A stretch of 64,000 nucleotides of DNA from UTCFX2 sp002050125. GTDB taxonomy: Bacteria > Chloroflexota > Anaerolineae > Anaerolineales > UBA4823. The translations under genes and the position numbers were made by a program. Of this stretch, positions 36,038-45,729 are shown in pieces. The stretch covers positions 1,736,001 through 1,800,000 of the forward strand of contig JAOSJQ010000001.1 in the NCBI GenBank assembly GCA_027494035.1, written 5' to 3'. Position 1 is the stretch's first letter, and each line of letters begins with the position of its first letter. The notes under the pieces were generated by a model, which saw only the letters and a list, made by a program, of their open reading frames with translations, was not told where the DNA came from and searched no databases.

Positions 36038-36397
36038 ATGAAGCCCTTGCATTTTATCAATGAACCGATTGAAGCGGTGCACAATCCGCCTCCGCGGTTT
36101 GAGAAAAAGCCCGGTCCGCCCGCGGCGTTTATCTGGCGCGGCGAGAGGTTCAACGTAGTCGAAGTGCTGAGCGAGTGGCACGACTACCGGCGGCGCGGCC
36201 GGATGGCGCGCAATATGCAGCCAGCCCACGCCCAGGCGGCGGAGGCGCGCGGCTCGTGGGGGGTGGGTCAAGATTACTTCCAGGTGCGAACCGATGGGGG
36301 ACGGGTCTTTGAGTTGTATTACGACCGCGCCCCAGCTGACAGCGACCACCGCAAAGGCGGCTGGTTCCTTTACCGTGAGATGGAAGAGCAGGGCTGA
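36038..36397 (+). CDS. DUF6504-like small protein
   Basis: 119 residues. FINEPIEAVHNPPPRFEKKPGPPAAFIWRGERFNVVEVLSEWHDY, then DYFQVRTDGGRVFELYYDRAP and GGWFLYREM. This pattern (an SH3-like barrel with RGERFNV and VFELYYD) is seen in short proteins annotated DUF6504 and linked to DNA polymerase or repair genes in other phyla. Here it lies convergent with polX, 6 bp from its end. The start at ATG 36038 follows GAGAAG; the open frame upstream overlaps the HAD gene. Function unknown. Confidence 0.7.
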   Translation: MKPLHFINEPIEAVHNPPPRFEKKPGPPAAFIWRGERFNVVEVLSEWHDYRRRGRMARNMQPAHAQAAEARGSWGVGQDYFQVRTDGGRVFELYYDRAPADSDHRKGGWFLYREMEEQG

Positions 36398-36403
36398 TCG
36401 GGT

Positions 36404-38149
36404 TCAGATCTGGCGGGTTTTCAGCCAGTTCAACAGCCGCTCGGGCGCCCAGGTGTTGATCACCGAAGCCGGCTCGACCCAGCCGCGCCGGGCGGTGGCG
36501 AGCCCGAAATGCAGCATATCGAAATCCGCTTCGCTGTGAGCGTCGGTGTTGATCGCCAGCAGCGCGCCCACGTCGACCGCGCGCCGAGCGTAGATATCCT
36601 CTAGATCCAGGCGGGCGGGGTGGGCGTTGATCTCCAGGGCGACCCGGTGTTCGACTGCGGCATTTATGATCGCTTCCATGTCCAGGTCGGCTCCCTCGCG
36701 GTCAGGGATCAGGCGCCCGGTCGGATGCGCCAGAATATCGACGTGCGGGTTGCGGATGGCGTTAAGCGAGCGCTCGGTAACCTGCTGGCGCGACTGGCGC
36801 AGGCTGGAGTGCAGGGCGGCAATCACCAGGTCCAGCTTTGAGAGGACTTCATCCGGGAAATCCAACGTCCCGTCGGCGCGGATCTCAACCTCGCAACCCT
36901 GCAGCAGGCGGATCGAATCGCCCAGTTCCTGCTGAACCTGGCGAATCTCGACCCGCTGGGCGTCGATCTCTTCGACGGATAAGCCGCCCGCCACTCCCAG
37001 GCTGACGGAGTGGTCGGTGATGGCGAGGACTTTCAAGCCGCGCCGGATGGCAGCTTCAGCCATCTGACGGATCGAAAGGTGTCCATCGCTCCAGGTGGTG
37101 TGGGTGTGCAGTTCGGAGAGCATATCGCTGCGCTGTATCAAATGGGGCAAAGCGCCGTTCAAAGCCGCCTGGATCTCGCCGCGGTCCTCGCGCAGTTCGG
37201 GCGGGATCCAGGGCATCCCCAAAGTCGCATAGACTTCTTCTTCAGTCGCGCAGAGTAGTTCAGACCCATCCTTTTTCAGAAACGATTGTTCAGAGAGCGA
37301 CAAGCCGCGCTTGAGCGCCAGTTCACGCAGATGCACGCTGTGATCTTTCGAACCGGTGGCGTACTGCAGGGCGGTCCCGAAGCGCTCCGGAGGGTGCACC
37401 CAGAGTTGGGCGCGCAGGTTATCGCGGAATTCGACGCTGGACTTCGTCTCTCCCTGCCCGAGCACGCGCACCACGTCCGGGTGGTTGATGAATGCCTGCA
37501 TGACTGGGACGGAATCGGTTGCGGCTGCCAGCAGGTCGATGTCGCCCACGGTGGAACGCATGCGGCGCAGGCTGCCGGCTGCCTCGACTTGCTGCACGCC
37601 AGCCGCGCGGCGCAGCACTTCGAGAAGCTGCTGGGCGTAGGGCCAGGCTTTCCCGAGCGGGATGCGGTCGGAACGGCGCGATAACATCTCGATGCCAGCC
37701 AGGAGGCGCGCCTCGGATTTTTCGCCCATCCCTGGCAGTTCGCGCAGTTTTCCAGACCGGGCAGCCGCTTCCAACTCCTGCAGGTTGGTGATGTCGAGCT
37801 TCTTCCAGAAGAGCGCAATTTTCTTGGGACCCAGATCGGGCACTTTAAGCAAATCTGCGAGCGTTGCGGGGACCTCTTCCTCAAGCCGCTCTAAGAAACC
37901 GAGCCGACCGGTGAGGTACAGTTCATCGATCTTCTCGGCGATCGCCTTGCCGACGCCGGGGATTTCCATTAGCTGGTCTTCCTGCCAGTAGTCGATTGCC
38001 GGGCGGGATAGGTTTTCCAGGCTGTCGGCAGCTTTGCGGTATGCCTGGATTTTATAGATCACATCGCCCTTGATTTCGAGCAGGTCGGCGATGCGGGTGA
38101 AGATGGCGGCTAATTCCTGGTTGGAGTACCTGACAGATGGTGTGGACAT
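36404..38149 (-). CDS. polX: Family X DNA polymerase with PHP nuclease domain
   Basis: 581 residues. The N-terminal half is a pol-beta-like polymerase: helix-hairpin-helix motifs IPGVGKAIAEKIDEL, VPDLGPKKIALFWKKL and LPGMGEKSEARLLAG, then GSLRRMRSTVGDIDLLAAA with the catalytic Asp pair. The C-terminal 240 residues are a PHP phosphoesterase (ELHTHTTWSDGHLSI, AITDHSVSLGVAGG, GCEVEIRADG, DILAHPTGRL, LEINAHPARLD, NTDAHSEADF), giving 3'-5' exonuclease and repair activity as in Bacillus and Thermus PolX. All metal-binding histidines expected are present. Confidence 0.95.
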   Translation of the reverse strand: MSTPSVRYSNQELAAIFTRIADLLEIKGDVIYKIQAYRKAADSLENLSRPAIDYWQEDQLMEIPGVGKAIAEKIDELYLTGRLGFLERLEEEVPATLADLLKVPDLGPKKIALFWKKLDITNLQELEAAARSGKLRELPGMGEKSEARLLAGIEMLSRRSDRIPLGKAWPYAQQLLEVLRRAAGVQQVEAAGSLRRMRSTVGDIDLLAAATDSVPVMQAFINHPDVVRVLGQGETKSSVEFRDNLRAQLWVHPPERFGTALQYATGSKDHSVHLRELALKRGLSLSEQSFLKKDGSELLCATEEEVYATLGMPWIPPELREDRGEIQAALNGALPHLIQRSDMLSELHTHTTWSDGHLSIRQMAEAAIRRGLKVLAITDHSVSLGVAGGLSVEEIDAQRVEIRQVQQELGDSIRLLQGCEVEIRADGTLDFPDEVLSKLDLVIAALHSSLRQSRQQVTERSLNAIRNPHVDILAHPTGRLIPDREGADLDMEAIINAAVEHRVALEINAHPARLDLEDIYARRAVDVGALLAINTDAHSEADFDMLHFGLATARRGWVEPASVINTWAPERLLNWLKTRQI

Positions 38150-38263
38150 GGTAAGTCCAATTTTACCATTTCAAACGAGGTGAAAATTGACTGGATCGAT
38201 CCAGTGCGGAACGGCAGGGGTTATCAAACAGGAAAGATCAGGCGGCTGGCGTCGAACTGCATG

Positions 38264-38269
38264 TATAAT
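38264..38269 (+). promoter_or_regulatory. -10 box before the thermonuclease-like gene
   Basis: TATAAT at 38264-38269 with no good -35. It lies downstream of the first ATG of the open frame (38187), which supports the later TTG start at 38313. Confidence 0.4.
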
Positions 38270-38312
38270 TCAATCAGCCTTGAGGCAATGGGAAGAATCG
38301 GAAGGATCATGG

Positions 38313-39440
38313 TTGGAGGAGACAACAGAGAAACGCAATCTGATCATTGCCGCCGCGGCGCTCCTGTTGATCGTCCTGGGCGCAGCCTGCCTGGCGACTT
38401 TCTTTTCACTTGGATTGCTGACGATGTGCGCCGGGCGCGCGGTTGTAAACCCAGCGTCGCCCACCCTCACCGCGGTGACCGCATCGAGCGCCACGGCTCC
38501 CACTGCCGCGCCGCAATCCCCATTTCCTTCTGCGACCCCGTCCCAAACGCCGGTCCCATCAACGCCAGCGCCTTCCGCAACCCAGGCTGCTCCCCCGGCG
38601 GCAGCGCTGATTCCTACAGAAACAGCCGGCCCCAGCCCGACGCTGCCAGCCGCCCTGGTGGACGCGTGGTGCGTGCCGTGGAATGCTGCATCTGAACAAG
38701 CGGTGGTGACGCGCGTGATCGACGGGGTCGCTTTCGAGGTGGAACTGCACGGCGAGGCGCGCCGGGTGCGCTACATCGGGATCGACCTCTTGGAATATCA
38801 AAGCGAGCCGCAGCTCTGGAGTGAAATGACCGAAAAGAACCGCCAGCTTGTGGAGGGGAAGCAAGTGCTGCTGCTGGAAGGGGTGTCAAAGGACGATGCG
38901 GCGGAGCTGCTGCGGTACGTGCTGGTAGACGGGCGTTTCGCCAACCTCGAATTGGTGCGCAGCGGATACGCCGTTGCGCTGAGCATGCCTCCCGACACCC
39001 ATTGTGACAGGCTTTTCCAGGAGGCGCAAAACGGCGCGATCCTGGCGGATCGGGGGCTGTGGGGTCCGGAACCGACCCCAACCCGCACGCTGAGACCCCC
39101 GGCTGCTACCGTCTCGCCTTATGGTCCGCTGGTGGTTGTAAAGGTCTCACAGGGGACGGAATGGCAGGAGCCGGATGAGTTTGTAGAGATTTTCAACTCG
39201 GGTTCGCAGCCGGTGCAGCTCGAAGGTTGGTCGATCAGCGACAATGAAAATCACCTGTTCGTGTTTCCCAGGTTTGTGCTGGGACCGAAGCAGTACTGTC
39301 GAATCTATACCAACCTGTATGCGCCGGTGCATTGCGGTTTCAGCTATTACAAGCCGGGTCCGATTTGGAATGATGATTACGACTGCGCTTATCTGAAGGA
39401 TAAAGACGGCAGGCTGGTGGATCAGTTCTGCTACGAGTGA
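38313..39440 (+). CDS. Membrane-anchored thermonuclease-like and lamin-tail domain protein
   Basis: About 375 residues from TTG 38313. One membrane helix (LIIAAAALLLIVLGAACLATFF) leads to a long P/T/S/A-rich linker. A staphylococcal-nuclease fold follows (EQAVVTRVIDGVAFEVELHGEARRVRYIGIDLLEYQSEP, LRYVLVDGRFANLELVRSGYAVA). In this copy the expected catalytic Arg in the RYIGID strand and GVAF versus GDTI deserve checking, since activity may be lost. The last 105 residues form a lamin-tail domain (FVEIFNSGSQPVQLEGWSISDNENHLFVFPRF). It is an extracellular, cell-attached protein, perhaps for DNA capture or use. The open frame begins earlier, at 38187, upstream of a -10 box. Confidence 0.7.
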   Translation: MEETTEKRNLIIAAAALLLIVLGAACLATFFSLGLLTMCAGRAVVNPASPTLTAVTASSATAPTAAPQSPFPSATPSQTPVPSTPAPSATQAAPPAAALIPTETAGPSPTLPAALVDAWCVPWNAASEQAVVTRVIDGVAFEVELHGEARRVRYIGIDLLEYQSEPQLWSEMTEKNRQLVEGKQVLLLEGVSKDDAAELLRYVLVDGRFANLELVRSGYAVALSMPPDTHCDRLFQEAQNGAILADRGLWGPEPTPTRTLRPPAATVSPYGPLVVVKVSQGTEWQEPDEFVEIFNSGSQPVQLEGWSISDNENHLFVFPRFVLGPKQYCRIYTNLYAPVHCGFSYYKPGPIWNDDYDCAYLKDKDGRLVDQFCYE

Positions 39441-39470
39441 TAGAATGCTACTGCTTCGCGGGAGGTAAAT

Positions 39471-41585
39471 ATGGCTGAGATTATCTGCCCAATGTGCAAT
39501 GCAAAAAACCGGGGAACCGCCCAATACTGTTCGGAGTGTGGGACCCCGCTGCTGGCAGGTCTGAAGTCGCAGCCTGAAAGCGGCGCGCTCGAAAACCGCC
39601 CCCAGACAGAGGGTCAGGAGCCGGAGAAGCCTTCGGCGGGCAAATGGGTGCTGCAGAGCCGCTATGAGATCGAGGAAACGCTGGGTCAGGGCGGGTTTGG
39701 TTCGGTTTACCGAGCCACCGACCTCAACCTGAACCGCACCTGCGCGATCAAAGAGAACCTGGCGACCTCGGCTGAGTCTCAGCGCCAGTTCATGCGCGAG
39801 GCGCGCGTGCTTGCCAACCTCTCGTATCCGAACTTGCCGCGGGTCACGGATCATTTCATTGTCCCTGAGCAGGGGCAGTATCTGGTGATGGATTTTGTGG
39901 AAGGGCAGGACCTGGAAAAAATCCTCGAAACGCGCGAGATCGTGCCGGCAGACGAAGCGCTGGAGTGGATGATCCAGGTCGCCGGGGCGTTGGAATATTT
40001 GCACAACCAGGACCCGCCGGTGTTACACCGGGATATCAAACCAGCCAACATCCGCATCACGCCCAAAGGCAAGGCGATGCTGGTGGATTTTGGACTGGTA
40101 AAAGTCTTCGACGAACACCTTAAAACCACAGTGGGCGCTCGCGCCGTCACGCCCGGGTTTGCGCCCCCCGAACAGTACGGGCGCGGCGGAACCGACGCGC
40201 GCACGGATATTTACGCTCTGGGCGCCACTCTGTATGCCCTGTTGACCGGACACGAACCGCTGGAAAGCGTGCGCCGGATGGCGGGCGAACACATGCCGTC
40301 AGCGCACGCGCTCAACCCGAGCATACCCTTGAAACTGAGCGATGTGGTCGAGCGGGCGATGGAGGTGGACCCGGCGAAACGCTACCCGAATGTGACCGAA
40401 CTCCTGAGGAAACTGCAAGCCGCCAGAGAGGCGCTGACAAAACAAAGCGAGGCGGCGCGCCTGATGACGGTGGTGGTGGCGCCCGAGATGGACGACCCGA
40501 GCGTGGTGAAGACAGCCGCGTACGCGCCGAGCGAGGCGGCGAGCCTGCCCGTCCCGCCGGCGCAGACCACAGAGGAAAGTACGGAGTTCCCGGCGACGAC
40601 CGCTGTAGCAGAGCTGCCTCTACCCGCGCCCCCGGCAGCCAAACCAGCGAGCGGGCGGCGCAACTGGCTGTTGATCGGGATCGGCGGGGCAGCGCTGGCG
40701 GCGCTGTGCCTGGTCGTCGCGGGGGGCGGGTTGTTCGCCCTGTTCTCGGGAGGCTCGAAAAATCCGGTGGAAAAAACGCTGACCGCCCGCGCGCTGCTGG
40801 TCGGTCCGGTGGAGAAGACGCTGACCGCCCGCGCCGGTTCGGGAGTGTCCGAAACCGCGCCGTCGCGCGAAACATTCCCCAGCGTGGATCGCACTGCCAC
40901 CAGCGAGGCTGAGTTGAACGCCACCCAGACCTGGAGCCAGGCGACAAAATCTGCCCAGCAGGCTGAGCAGACGCAGAATGCGGCGACCCTGGCGGTTCAG
41001 CAAACGGCGACCGCAAAATCCGCGGCAAGCGTCACCCGGGCTGCTGTGATGGAAGAACTGGCGGCTTTTGATCAAAAAGCGGAGCGCAAGTTTGGACCGA
41101 AGAGCGGCAACATCCTGCATGCTGTGGACGAATATATTGACACGGTTGGCTCCGGTGTGGGGTTGAGAAACTTTATCACCGAGGTGACGTTCGTGGCGCC
41201 ATATTCGGCTGAGGAGCACGGCTGGGATTTCGGGATTATTTTTCGGTTTTTCCAGGCGAACACAGAATTCCGCTTCTATTTGCTGTCGGATAAACGCTAT
41301 GCGATCACCCGCACGATCGGCAGTCCCGATGGGGAGATTTTAGCGGAAGGAACAATCGATAATTTGAAGACCGATAAAGGGGATGAAAATAAGGTGCGCC
41401 TGTATGTGGTCGAAGACAACGGGTGGCTTTTTGTCAACGACCAGTTCATCACGAAGTTCGATGCGTCAAAGCATTACACCGGGGGCATCAAAATTGGGGT
41501 AGATTTTATCACCGGCAATGTGAAGGCGGGGACGGTGACGCCTTACAAGGATTGGACGATCTGGTCGGTGCCGGTTCAACCCTGA
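39471..41585 (+). CDS. Membrane Ser/Thr protein kinase with zinc ribbon and extracellular sensor domain
   Basis: 704 residues. A zinc ribbon (CPMCNAKNRGTAQYCSECGTPL) opens the protein. The Hanks-type kinase (about 62-325) has LGQGGFGSVYRA, the Lys in CAIKE, HRDIKPANI with Asp188 and VDFGLVK. After a linker comes one membrane helix (LLIGIGGAALAALCLVVAGGGLFALF, about 402-427). A tandem repeat (PVEKTLTARA, period 14 residues) and a Gln/Thr-rich coil follow. The C-terminal 180 residues are a beta-sandwich like LamG or DUF1080 sugar-binding folds (FGIIFRFFQANTEFRFYLLSDKRYAI). It probably senses an outside ligand. GGGAGG precedes the ATG. Confidence 0.87.
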   Translation: MAEIICPMCNAKNRGTAQYCSECGTPLLAGLKSQPESGALENRPQTEGQEPEKPSAGKWVLQSRYEIEETLGQGGFGSVYRATDLNLNRTCAIKENLATSAESQRQFMREARVLANLSYPNLPRVTDHFIVPEQGQYLVMDFVEGQDLEKILETREIVPADEALEWMIQVAGALEYLHNQDPPVLHRDIKPANIRITPKGKAMLVDFGLVKVFDEHLKTTVGARAVTPGFAPPEQYGRGGTDARTDIYALGATLYALLTGHEPLESVRRMAGEHMPSAHALNPSIPLKLSDVVERAMEVDPAKRYPNVTELLRKLQAAREALTKQSEAARLMTVVVAPEMDDPSVVKTAAYAPSEAASLPVPPAQTTEESTEFPATTAVAELPLPAPPAAKPASGRRNWLLIGIGGAALAALCLVVAGGGLFALFSGGSKNPVEKTLTARALLVGPVEKTLTARAGSGVSETAPSRETFPSVDRTATSEAELNATQTWSQATKSAQQAEQTQNAATLAVQQTATAKSAASVTRAAVMEELAAFDQKAERKFGPKSGNILHAVDEYIDTVGSGVGLRNFITEVTFVAPYSAEEHGWDFGIIFRFFQANTEFRFYLLSDKRYAITRTIGSPDGEILAEGTIDNLKTDKGDENKVRLYVVEDNGWLFVNDQFITKFDASKHYTGGIKIGVDFITGNVKAGTVTPYKDWTIWSVPVQP

Positions 41586-42524
41586 TCCGCAGCGTCGAAG
41601 ACTAACGCGACCCAATCCGCGTTTTGCAGCGTTTCAGCCAGCCGCAGCCCGTTTTTAACGGCTGCGGCTTCAACATCCGCCGCCTGGGTGTCTAAGATGC
41701 CGGAGAGCTACCAGCCTGCCGCCCGGAGCCAGCAGGCGCGTCAAGCCTTCCTCCAGCAGACGGATGCACACCGGAGCCAGAATGTTGGCGAGCACTAGCG
41801 CGGCAGTCTGGAAGGAGTAATTCCCGGCGAGCGCTTCGTCCAGCGAACCCAGTTCGAGTTCGAACCGGTCATCGACCCGGTTGGCGCGGACGTTTTCGCG
41901 CGCTGCGCGCACCGCATCGGCGTCGATATCCAGCCCCAGGGCGCGGCGTGCGCCAAGCTTTAGAGCCGCGATGGAGAGCACCCCGGTGCCGCAGCCGATG
42001 TCGATCACGTCCATTGGGCTGCCATTCGGATCGCGGTCTTCAAAGAAATCTTCCACTGCAGCCAGGCAGAGCTGAGTAGTGGGGTGCGTGCCGGTGCCAA
42101 AAGCCATGCCCGGGTCGATGAAAATCGGAATGCGCTCTTGGGCAGGCGGTCCCATCCAGGCGGGGACGATCAGCAGGCGCCGTCCGATGGGGATGGGGTG
42201 GTAGTGTTTTTTCCAGGCAGCCGCCCAATCGCTTTCTCGCAGGGTGCGGTAGGACGGCTCGGGCAGGGTTCGGATGCGGCTCAGATACCAGAGAGCTTCT
42301 TCGATGCTGCGACGCTTCTCTTCCAGCGCATTATCTATGGGCAGGTAACCGTAGACGCGCAGCGGACCGACCGGCTGTCCGTTTTCGCCCTCGGCGCCGG
42401 CGGACACGGCGGTGCTTTCGATCGCTACGCCGCCTTTGACATAGCGCCGCAGCACCTCCGAAACGGGCTCGACCAGCTCGTCCTCTACGACTAGAGAGAT
42501 TTCGAGCAGTTGGGAATCGGACAT
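41576..42524 (-). CDS. prmA: Ribosomal protein L11 methyltransferase, with one-base frameshift
   Basis: About 316 residues after correction. PrmA trimethylates ribosomal protein L11. Present: an N-terminal substrate-binding domain, FIDPGMAFGTGTHPTTQLCL, VIDIGCGTGVLSIAALKLGA (SAM site) and LVLANILAPVCIRLLEEGL. After LAPGGRLV the frame as read ends early at 41670. Deleting one base near 41695-41700 gives LSGILDTQAADVEAAAVKNGLRLAETLQNADWVALVF, the normal PrmA C-terminus, ending at 41576. The corrected end overlaps the convergent kinase gene by 10 bp. It is the last gene of the hrcA operon. Confidence 0.9.
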
Positions 42525-42537
42525 TTCAGGGCGCGCC

Positions 42538-43663
42538 TCATCCGCTCAGGGTTTCTTTGAGCCAGTCCAAAAAGCCCCGCTCAGTAGGGCGCACCTCGCT
42601 GCCCAGGCTGTGCGCCAGGTCTTCGAAGATCTGGCGCTGTTCGGCGTTGAGGCGGGAGGGAATCTCGACGTTAATGATGACGTGCTGGTCGCCGCGCCCC
42701 GAACCGCGCAAGCGCGGCACGCCCTTGCCTTTGAGGGTCAACACTTTGCCGGGCTGGGTGCCGGACGGAATGTTTAGCTTGGCGGGACCGTCGACGGTGG
42801 GGATTTCAACGTCGGCGCCCAGGGTCGCCTGGGCGACGTTGATATTGAGGTCGAGCAGGATGTCGTAATCGCGGCGGCGGAAGAATTTGTGCGGTTTGAC
42901 CTGGACGGCAATGTAGAGGTGCCCGTTCGGACCGCCGTTCTCGCCGGGCTGACCCTCGCCGGATAAGCGGATTTGGGTGCCGCTGTCTACCCCGGCGGGG
43001 ATATCGACCACCTTGCGGCGGGTCTTGCGCTCCAAGCCGCGCCCGTGGCAAGTTGGACAGGGCGAACTGATCGTTGTGCCTTGACCGCGGCAGGTAGGGC
43101 AGGTCCCCACCTGGACCATCGAACCGAGGATGGTCTGACGCACCTGGCGCACCTCGCCGGAGCCGTTGCACTGAGTGCAGCGGGTGGGCGTGGTGCCAGG
43201 CTTTGCGCCGCTGCCGCCGCAGGTGGTGCAGACCTCATCGCGCACGATTTCGATCTCTTTTTCGACGCCGAAGACCGCCTCTTCGAAGGTCAGGTCGAGG
43301 CGGTGCTGCAAGTCGGCGCCGCGCCGCGGGGCGTTACGCGCCCGCGCCGAAGCGCGCCCGAAACCGCCGAACCCGAACAGGTCGCCGAAAATATCGGCGA
43401 AGTCGAAATCGACCGTGAAATCGGGCGCGCCCCCGACCCCGCGCACGCCGGCGTGACCGAAACGGTCGTAGGCGGCGCGCTTTTCCGGATCCGGAGAGCA
43501 CCGCGTAGGCTTCGTTGGCTTCCTTAAACTGTTCTTCGGCGTCGGCAGAATCGCTGACATCCGGATGGTACTGGCGCGCCAGTTTGCGGAACGCGGTTTT
43601 CAGGTCCTCATTCGAAGCGCTGCGGGGCACTCCCAGTATTTCGTAATAGTCTCTCTGAGCCAT
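42538..43663 (-). CDS. dnaJ: Chaperone DnaJ, with one-base frameshift
   Basis: About 374 residues after correction. The J domain (MAQRDYYEILGVPRSASNEDLKTAFRKLARQYHPDVS, HPD motif) is in one frame and the rest in another. Removing one G in TCCGGATCC near 43488-43495 joins AYAVLS to DPEKRAAYDRFGHAG, the standard J-domain end. The G/F-rich region, four CxxCxGxG zinc repeats (CTTCGGSGAKPG, CTQCNGSGEV, CPTCRGQGT, CPTCHGRGLE) and two client-binding domains follow. It activates the ATPase of DnaK. No clear ribosome binding site precedes the ATG. Confidence 0.93.
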
Positions 43664-43775
43664 AACGTTAACAGGTGGACGTTCAGATGCGGGAGTACCC
43701 GGACGTCGTTAGGTCCTTGAAATTAGCGATACGATCGCAAATGTTCAGCGTCCGCCTACGGAGAATAGCTCGGGG

Positions 43776-45677
43776 TCAGGCGCTGCGGAATTCGCCGTCC
43801 ACAACGTCTTCGCCGTTTTGCGAGCCAGGCTCGCTGGCGCCCGGATCAGATCCGGGCGCTTCCGGTTGAGGCTCGGGCTGCTGGTAGGCAGCCGCACCGA
43901 CCTGCTGTAGAACCTGGTTGAGTTCCTCCAGGCGGGTGCGAATAACCTCGGGGTCTTCGCCGGTGATCACTTCGCGCACGCGGGCGACCTTGTCTTCGAC
44001 CTGCGATTTCAATTCGCCCGGGATCTTGTCGCCCAGGTCCTTGAGGGTCTTTTCAGCCGAGTAGACCGTGCTGTCGGCGTTGTTGCGGATTTCGATCAGG
44101 TCTTTGCGCCGGCGGTCTTCGTCGGCGTGCTGCTCGGCGTCCCGACGCATCTTTTCTACCTCGGATTCGGAGAGACCCGAAGAAGCGGTGATCGTAATAT
44201 GCTGGCTGCGTCCGGTGGCTTTATCCTGCGCGGTGACGTTCAAGATACCGTTGGCGTCGATGTCGAACGTGACTTCGATCTGGGGGATGCCGCGCGGGGC
44301 GGGCGGAATGCCGTCCAGGTTGAAGCGCCCGAGCGACTTGTTGTCGGCAGCCAGCGGGCGTTCGCCTTGCAAGACGTGGATCTCGACCTGCGACTGCATG
44401 TCGCTGGCGGTGGAGAAGACCTGGCTCTTGCGCGTCGGGATGGTGGTGTTGCGCTCGATCAGCGCGGTAGCCACGCCGCCGAGCGTTTCGACCGACAGGG
44501 TGAGCGGGGTCACGTCCAGCAGCAGGATGTCTTTGACCTCGCCGCCCAGCACGCCGGCTTGAATGGCTGCGCCGATTGCCACAACTTCATCTGGGTTAAC
44601 GCCTTTGTGCGGGTCCTTCATGAAGAGCTTGCGCACGGCTTCCTGAACGGCGGGCATGCGCGTCATCCCGCCAACCATGACGACCTCGCTAATTTGGCTG
44701 GCTTCAACCCCGGCGTCTTTCAAAGCCTGACGAACCGGATCGAGTGAGCGCTGGATCAGATCGCCGGTAAGCTGTTCGAGCTTGGCGCGCGTGAGGGGCA
44801 TGACCAGGTGCTTGGGACCGCTGGCGTCGGCGGTGATATAGGGCAGATTGATCTCGGTCTGCATGAGGGAAGAAAGCTCGATCTTGGCTTTCTCAGCCGC
44901 TTCTTTAAGGCGCTGGAGGGATTGGCGGTCTTTGCGCAGGTCGATCCCGTTTTCGCGCTGAAACTCTTCGGCGATGAAATCGATGATGCGTACGTCGAAG
45001 TCGTCCCCGCCCAGGAAAGTGTCGCCGCTGGTGGAACGCACCTGGAAGACGCCATCGCCCACGTCCAGGATCGAGATATCGAAGGTGCCGCCGCCCAGGT
45101 CGTAGACGGCAATGATCTCGTCTTTCTTTTTGTCGAGTCCGTAAGCCAGCGAGGAAGCGGTGGGTTCGTTGATGATGCGCAGGACCTCCAGACCGGCGAT
45201 CTTGCCGGAGTCTTTTGTCGCGTTGCGCTGCGCATCGTTGAAATACGCCGGGACGGTGATCACCGCCTGGGTGACTGGACCGCCCAGGTAAGCCTCGGCG
45301 TCAGATTTTAACTTGCTCAAGATCATTGCCGAGATTTCGGGCGGCGAGTACTCTTTGCCGTCCAAGACGACCCGGATGTCTCCATTTGGCGCTTCGGTCA
45401 CTTTATAGGGAACCCGCGCCAGGGCGCGCTGAACTTCGGGGTCCTTGTATTTGCGCCCCATGAAGCGTTTGATCGAGAAAATGGTGTTTTCAGGGTTCAC
45501 GACGGACTGGTTGCGGGCGACTCGTCCGGTCAGGCGTTCGTGGTTCTTATTGACCGCCACGACGGAGGGGATCAGCCGTTCGCCTTCCGCCGAGGGGATC
45601 ACAGCCGGTTCGCCGGCTTCCATGACTGCCACGACGGAGTTGGTTGTTCCGAGGTCGATTCCAATGATTTTTCCCAT
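43776..45677 (-). CDS. dnaK: Chaperone DnaK (Hsp70)
   Basis: 633 residues. ATPase domain signatures IGIDLGTTNSVVAVME, IAVYDLGGGTFDISILD and VVMVGGMTRMPAVQ are present, followed by the linker DILLLDVTPLTLSVET and the substrate-binding domain. The C-terminus is QPEPQPEAPG...DVVDGEFRSA, acidic and ending differently from EEVD-like tails. GGAGG lies 8 bp before the ATG. Order is hrcA-grpE-dnaK-dnaJ-prmA. Confidence 0.98.
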   Translation of the reverse strand: MGKIIGIDLGTTNSVVAVMEAGEPAVIPSAEGERLIPSVVAVNKNHERLTGRVARNQSVVNPENTIFSIKRFMGRKYKDPEVQRALARVPYKVTEAPNGDIRVVLDGKEYSPPEISAMILSKLKSDAEAYLGGPVTQAVITVPAYFNDAQRNATKDSGKIAGLEVLRIINEPTASSLAYGLDKKKDEIIAVYDLGGGTFDISILDVGDGVFQVRSTSGDTFLGGDDFDVRIIDFIAEEFQRENGIDLRKDRQSLQRLKEAAEKAKIELSSLMQTEINLPYITADASGPKHLVMPLTRAKLEQLTGDLIQRSLDPVRQALKDAGVEASQISEVVMVGGMTRMPAVQEAVRKLFMKDPHKGVNPDEVVAIGAAIQAGVLGGEVKDILLLDVTPLTLSVETLGGVATALIERNTTIPTRKSQVFSTASDMQSQVEIHVLQGERPLAADNKSLGRFNLDGIPPAPRGIPQIEVTFDIDANGILNVTAQDKATGRSQHITITASSGLSESEVEKMRRDAEQHADEDRRRKDLIEIRNNADSTVYSAEKTLKDLGDKIPGELKSQVEDKVARVREVITGEDPEVIRTRLEELNQVLQQVGAAAYQQPEPQPEAPGSDPGASEPGSQNGEDVVDGEFRSA

Positions 45678-45729
45678 GATTATGCCTCCAGTAGTATGAA
45701 AAACAGCAGAAAATTAGAAGTATAAAAGC

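Noticed and set aside
43480..43500. Programmed frameshift in dnaJ
   Set aside because: There is no slippery heptamer or downstream structure, and ten other genes have similar breaks, so sequence error is more likely.
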